From: Xestospongia bergquistia | Lineage: Eukaryota; Porifera; Demospongiae; Haplosclerida; Petrosiidae | Assembly: GCA_963965975.1 (NCBI GenBank) | Contig: OZ014411.1 | Location: 25,587,749 to 25,651,748, forward strand | DNA: 64,000 nt | Direction of reading: 5' to 3' | Part shown: positions 1-10,110 of the stretch, in pieces | How the letters are laid out: every line of letters begins with the position of its first letter | Position numbering within the stretch: the stretch's first letter is position 1 | Made by a program: the position numbers and the translations under genes | Notes under the pieces: model-generated | Seen by the model: the letters and a program-made list of their open reading frames with translations, nothing else | What the model was told of the DNA's origin: nothing | Databases searched by the model: none

Positions 1-61
1 AGGATCAGCTTCTAGGTCGAGTAATTCTCACAGAGAAACACGAACTTGAGATTGAGAGAGT

Positions 62-158
62 GAAATTAATGCTAACTAAAACAACACTACTAATTATAAA
101 TTAATTCTTTAAGACATATAATTAATTTTTAGAGTTTAGGGTGAACAAATAGACATTG
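62..158 (+). repeat. Left inverted boundary repeat of the tandem array
   Basis: This ~95 bp AT-rich segment recurs as its reverse complement at about 9239-9332 (shared words include TTTAGAGTTTAGGGTGAACA and AACAACACTACTAATTAT, with small gaps). The two copies face each other at the outer edges of the 131-aa gene array. No coding capacity is seen. It may be the edge of an inverted segmental duplication or a relic of a transposon end. Positions were matched by eye. Confidence 0.75.
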
Positions 159-1636
159 CCTTGATATAAATACCATGTAAAACTTAAAAAACAAATTAGG
201 TAAATTGTTAGTAATAATGTAACTAGTGCTCATACATCAGTAAAGTTTATTAAAATTAAATGGTCATGACATATTAATACTATTAAAAATTATACGTAAA
301 TGTATGTATATACAGTATGACATTCATTACATATTTATTCATTACATCATTGTCCATGTCTTATACTATTTAATCCAAATGTCAAGATGGAAACAAATTA
401 TAACATGCAGGACTATTAAAATGATATTTTGGTGCTTAGTTTGATGTCAATTTAGATATCTATTGGTCCAATAGTATGTTATATACACACACATATATTA
501 ATGAACTTATTGATGAATTGGGGGTATGTACACTCCCTTTTTTTAATTAGCTGTGTACATATAAAATAATGTGATATAAAGATAATTAACTCTATCAATT
601 TAATTCTTCATATTACTGAGACTAGACTCTTTCCTTCATTCTTGTTATTATAACAGACATCAATATGTCCATAGCTATGCTCTTGTCAGGTCTATTTCCT
701 CATATCACTGAGGTCAGACTTTTTCCTTCATTCTTATTACTATAATAGACGTCAATATGTCCACACCTGCTAAATGTATAATTAATTTTAAGGATTATTA
801 TAGTAGAGGAAGAGTACTTTTATATCTAAGTGTCTAGATGGGAACAAATTATGACAACACTATAAAATGATATGGGTAAGGAATTTTTAGAGGGTCCTTA
901 AGAGGAAGTTGCTTATTGTTCATTGCATTGAATAATGGACAGGAATATCAGTAAAACATTTTGCATAAATTGTTAAAGTTAAATTACCATATGGAAACTA
1001 TACTAGGTCCTCTGGAGTGTTATAATTAAGCATTAAAAACTCTATAGATCATGTTTTATTAGCAAGAGTAATTTCATACATGCACGAGTTTGTTATTATA
1101 AAAAGTTTGTGGTAACTACCCACATTCCCATGAGACAGAAATTCTTACATCATCCTAGTATAAACTGTAGCACATGTGACAATTGCATCCTTGTTAAGCC
1201 AAACATCAATTTTCTCCCTTTCCTACTTTTTGCTGTAGGCAGGACTAAGGTAGTAATACTAAAATAATAATTATATTTAAACTATACTACAATGATAACT
1301 AAACTTGAATGAGTACTAGTCTTGTCTACATAAAGCTAAGTATGTAAAGTTCTTGTAATACAAAACATTTGTATAGCATCAATTATAGTTTGCAAATATA
1401 TGTACTGTTGATATTAGTGTATGAAGGACAGTCCTATATTGAATTCCATAATAACAGCCGTCAGAGATAGAACAGCATCCATGAAAATTCTTTTGTCTAA
1501 CTAACTAGACATGTTAAGCAGAATCTTCGTGGCTCTAATAATATTCACTCATTACATGAATACCAAGTATCAATCAGAATATTAGTTATAAAACAGTCCA
1601 ATGTTTACTGGTTGTCATGTACATGTCTTATAGTGT

Positions 1637-1674
1637 CATGTAGGTTGCATGCAATATTGTATGCAACCTACATG
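1637..1674. repeat. Perfect-stem palindrome in unit 1
   Basis: CATGTAGGTTGCAT is followed after a short AT loop by its reverse complement. The same hairpin is kept in unit 2 at 5756-5793, with changes mainly in the loop. It lies about 1.2 kb upstream of each 131-aa gene. No function can be assigned from sequence. Confidence 0.7.
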
Positions 1675-2593
1675 ATTATATTTGTTTAAATGAACCAATC
1701 ATTTTTACGTGACTTGATATTGTTAACCAGACCTGAAGAGGTTTAACTCAACCTTCTAAATTGCTATGCTGTTATAATGCCACCCCACATTTTATTCAAT
1801 AGAGTCCTAATACTAATGGGATGTTACAACAAAAACAATAACTCTTCAAATTTTTTTTTTTTTAATTTTTAATAGCTGTTTTCTTTGTTAGTTACTAAGT
1901 CATTTTATACTGTCAATAAGTATATTACAAACATGGACTTGTTGATTTAACTAATACGTAGTCAGTCACTTAACTTATATCTAATACAGGACAAAATGTA
2001 CAAAGTAGTAGCACTATATGATGTTTTTTATCACTATTAGTATAAGGTCAATAGAAGTAATGACATCATTAGTTGTATCAAAGGACCCATTGTAACATTG
2101 TCCATTCAATATCTCATTTTGTTTAGGAAACTAATTCTGCAGACAAAATCTGCATTTATAAACATTGTCCAATGAGTTACTAATTTCAGTAAAACAAATT
2201 AAACTATCTCACTATATAAATTGATAGAATTGATTTTCTCTCTGACAAATTAGATTAACATTCCTTTTGTCTCTTATGTAACCCTGTCAATTCCCTTACA
2301 TTCAAGGTCAGACAAATTTCCTCAATCTAACACCAAATAGTGAATTGATACAATGTCTACTTACACCTGTGTTTAAATAAACAAGATTACAAAATCAATA
2401 TTACAATAGTGTTGACCACAAAGATAATTCATAAGTTCAAAGGAATTAACCAAATGAGTATGTGCAAGGAGGAAAATGACAGAAACAGCTTTATATGGAG
2501 TTGAGTAACTGATACAAAGTATATATAGTTTATGTAGGCAAACAAGCTGACGTAACTATAGTAACTTATAAATGTTATGTCTAGAGTGATTTT

Positions 2594-2834
2594 ATTATAT
2601 AAAGCAGTTGTCCATCACTCAAAATCACAACCATTCTGAGGTGACTACTTATTATATATTCATTTTCTATTGTCTTGAGGTAAGCTCACTTATAACTATG
2701 TCATGTGTGTGTGCTTTTGTACATGATATTATTGATAGTAAAGCTATTATTAATAGCAAAGCTTTAGATGACATTGAATTTACAATTACAGCTGTGTATC
2801 CTTTATTCTGCTACAGATTAAGAAGTGAACAACA
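2594..2834 (+). promoter_or_regulatory. TATA-like promoter, 5' UTR exon and UTR intron of 131-aa gene copy 1
   Basis: A TATATAAAG box lies at about 2596-2604. A short leader follows, ending ...CTTGAG at 2679 before a consensus donor (GTAAGC). The intron 2680-2816 ends in CTACAG, and the second leader piece runs to the ATG at 2835. The same arrangement is conserved in copy 2, and the acceptor plus leader survive in the broken third copy, which supports a real UTR intron. Transcription start and splicing are inferred. Confidence 0.6.
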
Positions 2835-3230
2835 ATGAGTTTTATGAAAGGACAAACATTGACCCTTAAAAGCAAGGGACAAACAGTGACTGTCAATTGG
2901 AAGCAAGGGTCATTTATTGGATTTGGTGGAGACAAAAGTCAAAACTATGTCCTTTGTGACTACACTACATCAGGAGGACAAAGCATCCCGGTTTACGTTC
3001 AGGGTGGGTATGACATACCTCGGAGTTTGACTGTTAACTCATCCCTGCAATATGGAATGCAGGATGGTGTTCTCTTCTTTGTCTTACATGATAAGAGCCA
3101 AACTCCTTATCAACATCGCTTTAGGACAAATGGCCTCCAAAAATTTGCTTATGCAGCCAATGAAGTCCTCAAGATGGCCAGAGGAGTTGATCTGTCCTGG
3201 GTTGCTGGTGACTATCTGCATAACGTGTAA
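2835..3230 (+). CDS. Unknown 131-aa protein, copy 1
   Basis: Single coding exon of 131 residues, starting MSFMKGQTLTLKSKGQTVTV. I do not recognise the family. No signal peptide, membrane segment or long low-complexity stretch is visible. The protein alternates short polar and hydrophobic stretches and is rich in Gly, Gln, Tyr and aromatic residues (WKQGSFIGFGG, VYVQGGYDIP, FRTNGLQKFAYAANEV), which suggests a compact, mainly beta-strand cytoplasmic domain with one helix near the end. The start is chosen because the leader GAAGTGAACAACA plus ATG is conserved in all three copies. The protein is identical to copy 2 over its whole length although the surrounding noncoding DNA has diverged, so the frame is under constraint or has been converted recently. 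A small beta-sandwich or lectin-like fold is possible, but that is a guess. Confidence 0.8.
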   Translation: MSFMKGQTLTLKSKGQTVTVNWKQGSFIGFGGDKSQNYVLCDYTTSGGQSIPVYVQGGYDIPRSLTVNSSLQYGMQDGVLFFVLHDKSQTPYQHRFRTNGLQKFAYAANEVLKMARGVDLSWVAGDYLHNV

Positions 3231-4469
3231 AAGATAGTACACGAACTTATGCAAGAAATAACAAAATAGAAATTTGTGTGCTAAATAGAATTTTCCCTAT
3301 TTTATGTTTTGAATGAATTCTTGCATTTTGCTATATTGTCTTGCCATATATAATGATATTACTTTTTTCCAACTTATTTGTTAATTTAAATTAAAAATTC
3401 TTTGATAAATTATAATCATACTGATCACTTGCAGTGCATACAATATTAGTTGTTTTGTAAGACATAATTAGAGGAAATTCCAATTGCTGTATTGGAAGTT
3501 GAGCCTACATTTTTGTAACTTTATTTAGCTTTGTACATGCAGATTTGAAATGGTATATGTGAAGTATAATAAGGCAATCCTATACATTTGTAAATTTTAT
3601 CCAGAAGTTGAAGACCATATTGTTCACAATCTGTACAGATACCATTAGGAGATTTTTGCTGATATTTGATTGGTTGTTGCTAAGGATTGTGCTATCTTAT
3701 CAAATTATGTAAACATGTAGTTACGTGGCCTCATAAGTCTGCCTGCATGCATGACGTATCAAAAAATACCCTTTTCCTTCTTTAACACATAATAGAATTA
3801 GTACAAATACACCTATGTACTTAATTCAGGTCACCTACATTAATATTAATCATAAATAATGGACATGAGCCTACAATGTATCTCTGTATATTCTTGAACA
3901 TAACTAATTGCATTCGTTATTCCAATCTCACTTAGTAATAATGTAAGCAGCACTCATACATCAGTAAAGTTTAGAGTTAAATGGCCTGGTATATTAATTA
4001 ATACTATTAAAAATTATATGTATATGTATATATATATACTGAATGATATCCAGTACATATTCATTCAGTACATCATTGTCCATGTCTTATACCTTTTTAT
4101 ATATATAAGTGTGTCATAGATAGGAACAAATTATGACAGGACTATTAAAGTGATATTTTGGTCTTCAGTTTGATGTAATTTTAGATATCTATTGGTCCAA
4201 TAGTATAACAGACATCAATGTGTCCACAGCTATGTTCTTGTGTGGTCTATTTCCTCATATTACTGAGGTCAGACTCTTTCCTTCATTCTTGTTATTATAA
4301 CAGACGTCAACATGTCCACAGCTGCTAAATGTATAATTAATTTAAATTAAGGGTTATTATAGTAGAGAAAGACTACTTTTATATCTAAATGTCTAGATGA
4401 GAGCAAATTATGACAGCACTATAAAATGATATGGCAAAGGAGTTTTCAGTCTCCAGTTTGATGGGGTCC

Positions 4470-4642
4470 TTCTTGGTCTAACTTCTATAATGATGTAACT
4501 TGTACTATGATGATGACATCACATGTGTCATAAGGTTTTGGTTTGGGGTTTAGGTGATGGATCTAGATGATGTCATCATATATGATGACATCACTAGGGT
4601 TCATTTAATGATGATGTCATCAGAGTGAAGTTACACCAAGAA
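4470..4642. mobile_element. Palindromic MITE-like element inserted in unit 2
   Basis: The 173 bp segment is absent from the matching place in unit 1. It begins TTCTTGGTCTAACTTC and ends GAAGTTACACCAAGAA, which are 16 bp terminal inverted repeats with one mismatch. The middle holds a perfect 26 bp palindrome at 4568-4593 built on TGATGTCATCA. It has no coding capacity. This is the structure of a short non-autonomous DNA transposon; superfamily unknown because the target-site duplication is not clear. Confidence 0.75.
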
Positions 4643-6760
4643 CCACCTGTTTGATATCTGGAGTAGGGTCTTTAAAAAGAACTTGCTCATTGCTCATTGG
4701 ATTGAATAATGAACAGTAATGTCAGTAAAACAATTTGTATAGTTTGTTAAAGTTAAATTACCATATGAAAACTATACTGGGTCCTCTGGACAGTTATAAT
4801 TAAACATTAAAAATTCTAGAGCATGTAAAAACTTTATTAGCAAGGATAATTTCATGCATTCCATGAGTTGACTATTACAAAAGTTTATGGTACTGCCCAC
4901 ATTCCCATGAGGCAGAAATTCTTACATCATCCTTTCATTAAATGAAGTATGTTACTACTCATACTATATCCTTAGACAATTCTTATAGCCATTTAGAAAG
5001 CTTTGCATAGTTTTATAACCTTAGTATCCTGAAGGTAAAAGGTTTTTTGCATCCTTCATGAACCAAAAATAAAGAGTGGATTACTCAAATAATTGAAACA
5101 ATTTTGTGGTTGTATAAATGTTAATATAGCAAACAAGATACTGCATTATAAGACAAATGTACAAGGAATGAAATAAATGAACAAGTAAGGACAAGTGAGT
5201 ATATATCTAGTCCTATTAAGTACTCACATATAAGTATTGTTGTTGGTGTATATTAATTGTGTTCACTAAACAGAAGCTCTAATAGTACCACAACTCTAAT
5301 AGTGTAAAATGTAGCACATGTGAAAATCACATCCTTGTTAAATCAAACATCAATTTTCCCCCTTTCCTTGCTGTAGACAGGACTAAAGTAGTAATACTAA
5401 AATATATCTAAACTATACTACAATGATAACTAAGCTTGAATCAGTACTAATCTTGTCTATATAAGGCTAAGTATGCAAAACACATTATAATACTTAGAGT
5501 CAAACATTTGTATAGCATCAATTAAAGTTTACAAATATATGTACTGTTGATATTAGTGTATGAAGGAAAGTCCTATATTGAATTCCATAGTAACAGCCCT
5601 CAGAGATATAACAGCATCAATGAAAATTTTGTTTAACTAACTAGATGTTATACAGAATCTTCGTGGCTCTAACAAGTATTCACTCATTACATGAATACCA
5701 AGTATCAATGAGATTATTAGCTGTAATGTTTACTGGTTGTCATGTCTTATAGTGTCATGTAGGTTGCATGCTGTATTGTGTGCAACCTACATGATTATAT
5801 TTTGTTTAAATGGACCAATCATTTTAAGTGACTTAATATTGTTAACCAGACATGTATAGGTTTAATTCAACCTACTAAATTGCTATGCTGTTATAATGCC
5901 ACCCCACATTTTATTCAATAGAGTCCTAATACTAATAGAATGTTACAACAAAAACAATAATTCTTCAAAATATATTTATTTTAAAATTTGAAATATCTAT
6001 TTGTTAGTTACTAAGTCATTTTATACTGTCAATAAGTATATTACAAACATGGACTTGTTGATTTAACTAATACGTGGTCACTTAACTTATATCTAATACA
6101 GGACAAAATGTGCAAAGTAATAATACTGTATGATGTTTTTTAGCATAAGGTCAATACAAGTAATGACATAATTAGTTGTATCAAAGGACCCATTGTAACA
6201 TTGTCCATTCAATATCTCATTTTGTTTAGGAAACTAATTCTGCAGACAAGATCTGCATTTATAAACATTGTCCAATGAGTTACTAATTTCGGTAAAACAA
6301 ATTAAACTATCTCGCTATATAAATTGATAGAATTGATTTTCTCTCTGACAAATTAGATTAACATTCCTTTTGTCTCTTATGTAACCCTGTCAATTCCCTT
6401 ACATTCAAGGTCAGACAAATTTCCTCAATATTTCCTCAATATAACACCAAATAGTGAATTGATACAATGTCTACTTACACCTGTGTTTAAATAAACAAGA
6501 TTACAAAATCAATATTACAATAGTGTTGACCACAAAGATAGTTTATGAGTTCAAAGGAATTAACCAAATAAGTATGTGCAAGGAGGAAAAATGACGGAAG
6601 CAACTAACTTTATATAGAGTTAAGTAAAGAGGAGTTGACTATATATTAGCATTCTTTCCGTCTAACTAATAAAAGCTGGTATAAAATATATATGGTTTAT
6701 GTAGGCAAACAAGCATATATAACTATATTAACTTATAAGTGTTCAGTCTAGAGTGATTTT

Positions 6761-6997
6761 ATTATATAAAGTAGTTGTCCGTCACTCAAAATCACAACCA
6801 TTCTGAGGTGACTACTTATTATTCATTTTCTATTGTCTTGAGGTAAGCTCACTTATAACTATGTCATATGTGTGTGCTTTTGTACATGATATTATTGATA
6901 GTAAAGCTATTATTAATAGCAAAGCTTTAGATGACATTGAATTTACAATTACAGCTGTGTATCTTTTATTCTGCTACAGATTAAGAAGTGAACAACA
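6761..6997 (+). promoter_or_regulatory. TATA-like promoter, 5' UTR exon and UTR intron of 131-aa gene copy 2
   Basis: This is the counterpart of the region before copy 1: TATATAAA at about 6763-6770, donor GTAAGC at 6843, acceptor CTACAG ending at 6979, and ATG at 6998. The leader differs from copy 1 by a few substitutions and a short deletion. Confidence 0.6.
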
Positions 6998-7393
6998 ATG
7001 AGTTTTATGAAAGGACAAACTTTGACCCTTAAAAGCAAGGGACAAACAGTGACTGTCAATTGGAAGCAAGGGTCATTTATTGGATTTGGTGGAGACAAAA
7101 GTCAAAACTATGTCCTTTGTGACTACACTACATCAGGAGGACAAAGCATCCCGGTTTACGTTCAGGGTGGGTATGACATACCTCGGAGTTTGACTGTTAA
7201 CTCATCCCTGCAATATGGAATGCAGGATGGTGTTCTCTTCTTTGTCTTACATGATAAGAGCCAAACTCCTTATCAACATCGCTTTAGGACAAATGGCCTC
7301 CAAAAATTTGCTTATGCAGCCAATGAAGTCCTCAAGATGGCCAGAGGAGTTGATCTGTCCTGGGTTGCTGGTGACTATCTGCATAACGTGTAA
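6998..7393 (+). CDS. Unknown 131-aa protein, copy 2
   Basis: Encodes the same 131 residues as the gene at 2835-3230. The nucleotide sequences differ by what looks like a single silent change near the start (ACATTG versus ACTTTG). The noncoding flanks on both sides carry many more substitutions and indels than the exon. The gene has its own copy of the TATA-like box, 5' UTR intron and 3' flank, so both copies could be expressed. Function is unknown; see copy 1 for the visible sequence traits. Confidence 0.8.
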   Translation: MSFMKGQTLTLKSKGQTVTVNWKQGSFIGFGGDKSQNYVLCDYTTSGGQSIPVYVQGGYDIPRSLTVNSSLQYGMQDGVLFFVLHDKSQTPYQHRFRTNGLQKFAYAANEVLKMARGVDLSWVAGDYLHNV

Positions 7394-8696
7394 AAGATAG
7401 TACACGAACTTATGCAAGAAACAACAAAATAGAAATTTGTGTGCTAAATAGAATTTTCCCTATTTTATTTTTAGAATGAATCCCTGCATTTTGCTATATT
7501 GTCTTGCCATATATAATGATATTACTTTTTTACAACTTATTTGTTAATTTAAATTAAAGATTCTTTGATAAATTATAATCATACTGATCACATGCAGTAC
7601 ATACAGTATTAGTTGTTTTGTGAGTTTGAGGAAATTCCAATTGCTGTATACATATTGGAACTTGAGCCTACATTTTTGTAACTTTATTTAGTTTTGTCCA
7701 TGTAGCTTTGAAATGGTATATCTCAAGTATACTAAGGCAATCTTATACATTTGTAGATTTATCCAGTAGTCGAAGACCATATTGTTAACTATCTGTATAG
7801 ATACCTTTAGGAGATTTTTACTGATATTTGATTGGTTGTTGCTAAGGATTGTGCTATCTTATCAAATTATGTAAACATGTAGTTATATGGCCACATAAGT
7901 CTGCATGCATGAGTTATCAAAAAATTAACACATATATAATAGAATTAATACAAACACATCTAGTCTGCATGTATGAGATATCAAAAGTCAGTCGCCTGTA
8001 TTAATATTAATCATATATAACAATTAATGATGGACACAAGCTTACTATGTATCTCTGCTTATGTTTAAATTTAACTACTTGCATTCATTTACTGTAATAA
8101 TTGAATAGTTGATTTAACCAATATATGTAAGGCTATGTGGTTCATATGCAAAAAGTAAACTCAATACTACTTTTATTACTAATATATTATGAAATTAATG
8201 GGTATGTAGTTATATAAGCAATAGTACATTAAGGGAAAACAGTATTATGATTATATTTCCAATTACTTTTTTTGTAATTGCAACATGTATAACCAAATAA
8301 TGGTTAAATCAAACAATCAATTTTTAAAGTGTTATTCCAATCTCACTTAGTATTAATGTAAGCAGCACTCATACATCAGTACAGTTTAGAGTTAAATGGG
8401 CCTGGTATATTAATACTATTAAAATTATATGTAAATGTATGTCTATACTGAATGACATCCAGTATATATCCATTCAGTACATCATTGTCCATGTCTTATA
8501 CTTTTTATGTGTCTAAATGGGAACAAATCATGACAGGACTATTGAAATGATATGGCAAAGGATATTTCGTTGTTTAGTTTGATATCATTTTAAATATCTA
8601 TTGGTCCAATAGTATATTACATACACACAAATATGAATGAACTTACTGATGTATAGGGAATACACTATCTTTGCTTTAATTAGTAATAGACAAATT

Positions 8697-8781
8697 ATTC
8701 TTGCCTCCAATTAAGATCACTGTTTGTCTTTTACTTTTGAGAGTCAACGTTTGTCCTTTCATAAAACTCATTGTTGTTCAC
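8697..8781 (-). pseudogene. Inverted fragment of the 131-aa gene (first ~25 codons)
   Basis: Read on the minus strand this begins at the leader GTGAACAACA, gives the ATG at about 8773, and continues MSFMKGQTLTLKSKRQTVI before losing frame. It shares diagnostic changes (AAAAGTAAAAGACAAACAGT) with the forward fragment at 9135-9215 rather than with the intact genes. The two fragments therefore form an inverted pair derived from one degenerate copy, about 350 bp apart. Confidence 0.8.
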
Positions 8782-9083
8782 AAGTAGCTATGATCAAGTC
8801 AGGCTTCAGGTAAGAGTTGCTTGCATCTAAATAGAATAGTTATTCGCCTCTCAAATTCATGATCATTTAAAAGGACCCATCAAGCAGGTAATATTTTAGC
8901 ACTAAGTTTAAATTATGTGTGGGTGTGGTTTGGGTGTATGCAAAATTATCACATGTTAAAATTATGTGTAAATGATATTATTATATAAATGTAATGTAAA
9001 TATATATGTAAATGATATTATCATATTATTTATAGTTAAGCTATCTATTATTATTAGCAACATTTAGATATTATTACATTTGA

Positions 9084-9238
9084 AATTACAGTTGTGTATT
9101 CTTTATTCTACTACAGATTAAGAAGTGAACAACAATGAGTTTTATGAAAGGACAAACGTTAACCGTCAAAAGTAAAAGACAAACAGTGATTCTTAATTGG
9201 AGGCAAGGATAATTTGTAGGATTAAGTGGAGATAGAAG
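9084..9238 (+). pseudogene. Truncated third copy of the 131-aa gene
   Basis: The UTR-intron end (CTACTACAG), leader and ATG (9135) are kept. The frame reads MSFMKGQTLTVKSKRQTVIL, then reaches TAA after about 25 codons at GGCAAGGATAATTTG. Homology stops near 9238, where the inverted boundary repeat begins. About four fifths of the coding region is missing, so this copy cannot make the protein. Confidence 0.85.
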
Positions 9239-9332
9239 TCAATGTCTATTTGTTCACCTTAAACTCTAAAAATTAATTATATGTCATAAAGAATTAATAT
9301 ATAATTAGTAGTGTTGTTTTAGTATGCTTAAA
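9239..9332 (-). repeat. Right inverted boundary repeat of the tandem array
   Basis: Reverse complement of 62-158, abutting the broken third gene copy. Together the two boundary repeats enclose about 9.1 kb containing all copies of the 131-aa gene. Confidence 0.75.
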
Positions 9333-9402
9333 CAGGACTCTTGCCCCTTAAGAATATAGTCTTAATTATTTAAGCAGTTCACAATAGTGGGTTCATAATC
9401 TT

Positions 9403-9870
9403 TAATGAGATTCATAGTCGGTATACACCGCGCCCCACAAGAGCCTGAAGACAAAATCGTAAGTACATATAAAAGGAAACCAAAACAGTCGTGAGTGCCA
9501 GTGTGTTGTGGGCCAGCGTTCTGCAATGCATCAGACCTCTGAGATGGTTACCAGCATACTCTACGGAGTATCCGAAAGGCCGACTAGGATAGGGCTGGTA
9601 GTCTCCCTTTAAACGAGAAGAGGCTGGTGTATTTGTGGTTCCCGGTTCCTGAATGCGACATTCCCTAAGAGCTGGAATCCCGTACGGCTGGTTTTAAGTT
9701 AGGGCGATGCTCCAGCCAGGATTACCTCGTCTTCGGACGAGGGTTACCAAGCCAGGTGGCGGTCCCAGCTAGCAATAGCAGGGAATCCTGGAGCCTAAGT
9801 GGAAGCCTGAGTGGGTGAGCGAGTAGGAATCGTTTGGGCAACACACAAGGGTTTTTTTGGTTTTTTTGCT
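9403..9870. mobile_element. GC-rich structured retroposon (SINE-like or truncated LINE), unclassified
   Basis: This 468 bp segment is visibly richer in GC than the surrounding DNA. It is flanked by an exact 11 bp direct repeat, TTCATAATCTT (9392-9402 and 9871-9881), as expected of a target-site duplication. One end is T-rich (GGGTTTTTTTGGTTTTTTTG), like the simple tail of a non-LTR retroposon. Inside are strong RNA-type hairpins: CCTCGTC-TTCG-GACGAGG (about 9725-9744) and ATACTC-TACG-GAGTAT (about 9555-9572). No open frame is seen. I could not assign clear A and B boxes, so a SINE and a short LINE remnant both remain possible. Confidence 0.65.
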
Positions 9871-9881
9871 TTCATAATCTT

Positions 9882-10110
9882 ACATCTATTTATTTATTGA
9901 TTGATTTATGACTAACTATATATTACAGCTGGTTTTGTCTAATCACTAAAGTTGTAACATTGACAATGAATAAATATTGTATTAATGATAATGAAGATAT
10001 GATGAGTATTAACTTAGTGTATGAAAAAAAATAAATATGAAAATATGAAAAAAGAACTGTTTCATAATTAAAATAAGTTGACAAATATAAACTTAGTTCA
10101 TTGAACTAAG
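9882..10110. other. AT-rich spacer between the array and vinculin copy 3
   Basis: No open frame, motif or RNA gene was recognised. The only structure is A/T runs and a short perfect repeat of ATAAATATGAAAATATGAA near 10030. Confidence 0.5.

Larger units (their letters stand above)
200..9235. repeat. Tandem segmental duplication, ~4.2 kb unit, two full copies plus a broken third
   Basis: Unit 1 runs from about 200 to 3900, unit 2 from about 3930 to 8330, and a truncated unit 3 from about 8340 to 9235. The two coding regions are offset by 4163 bp. Noncoding flanks align through most of each unit with substitutions and indels, while the coding exon is almost unchanged. Unit 2 carries extra DNA relative to unit 1 at 4470-4642 (small palindromic element) and about 4937-5299 (AT-rich, no recognised content). 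Apart from the genes and elements listed separately, I see no other coding sequence in these flanks. Confidence 0.9.

Noticed and set aside
2608..2838. 76-codon frame upstream of the 131-aa gene
   Set aside because: It crosses the UTR intron (donor GTAAGC, acceptor CTACAG) and overlaps the true start; it is not intact in copy 2.
9403..9870. Ribosomal RNA or tRNA gene
   Set aside because: High GC and hairpins suggested it, but no tRNA cloverleaf with A and B boxes or rRNA core sequence was recognised, and the target duplication indicates a mobile insert.
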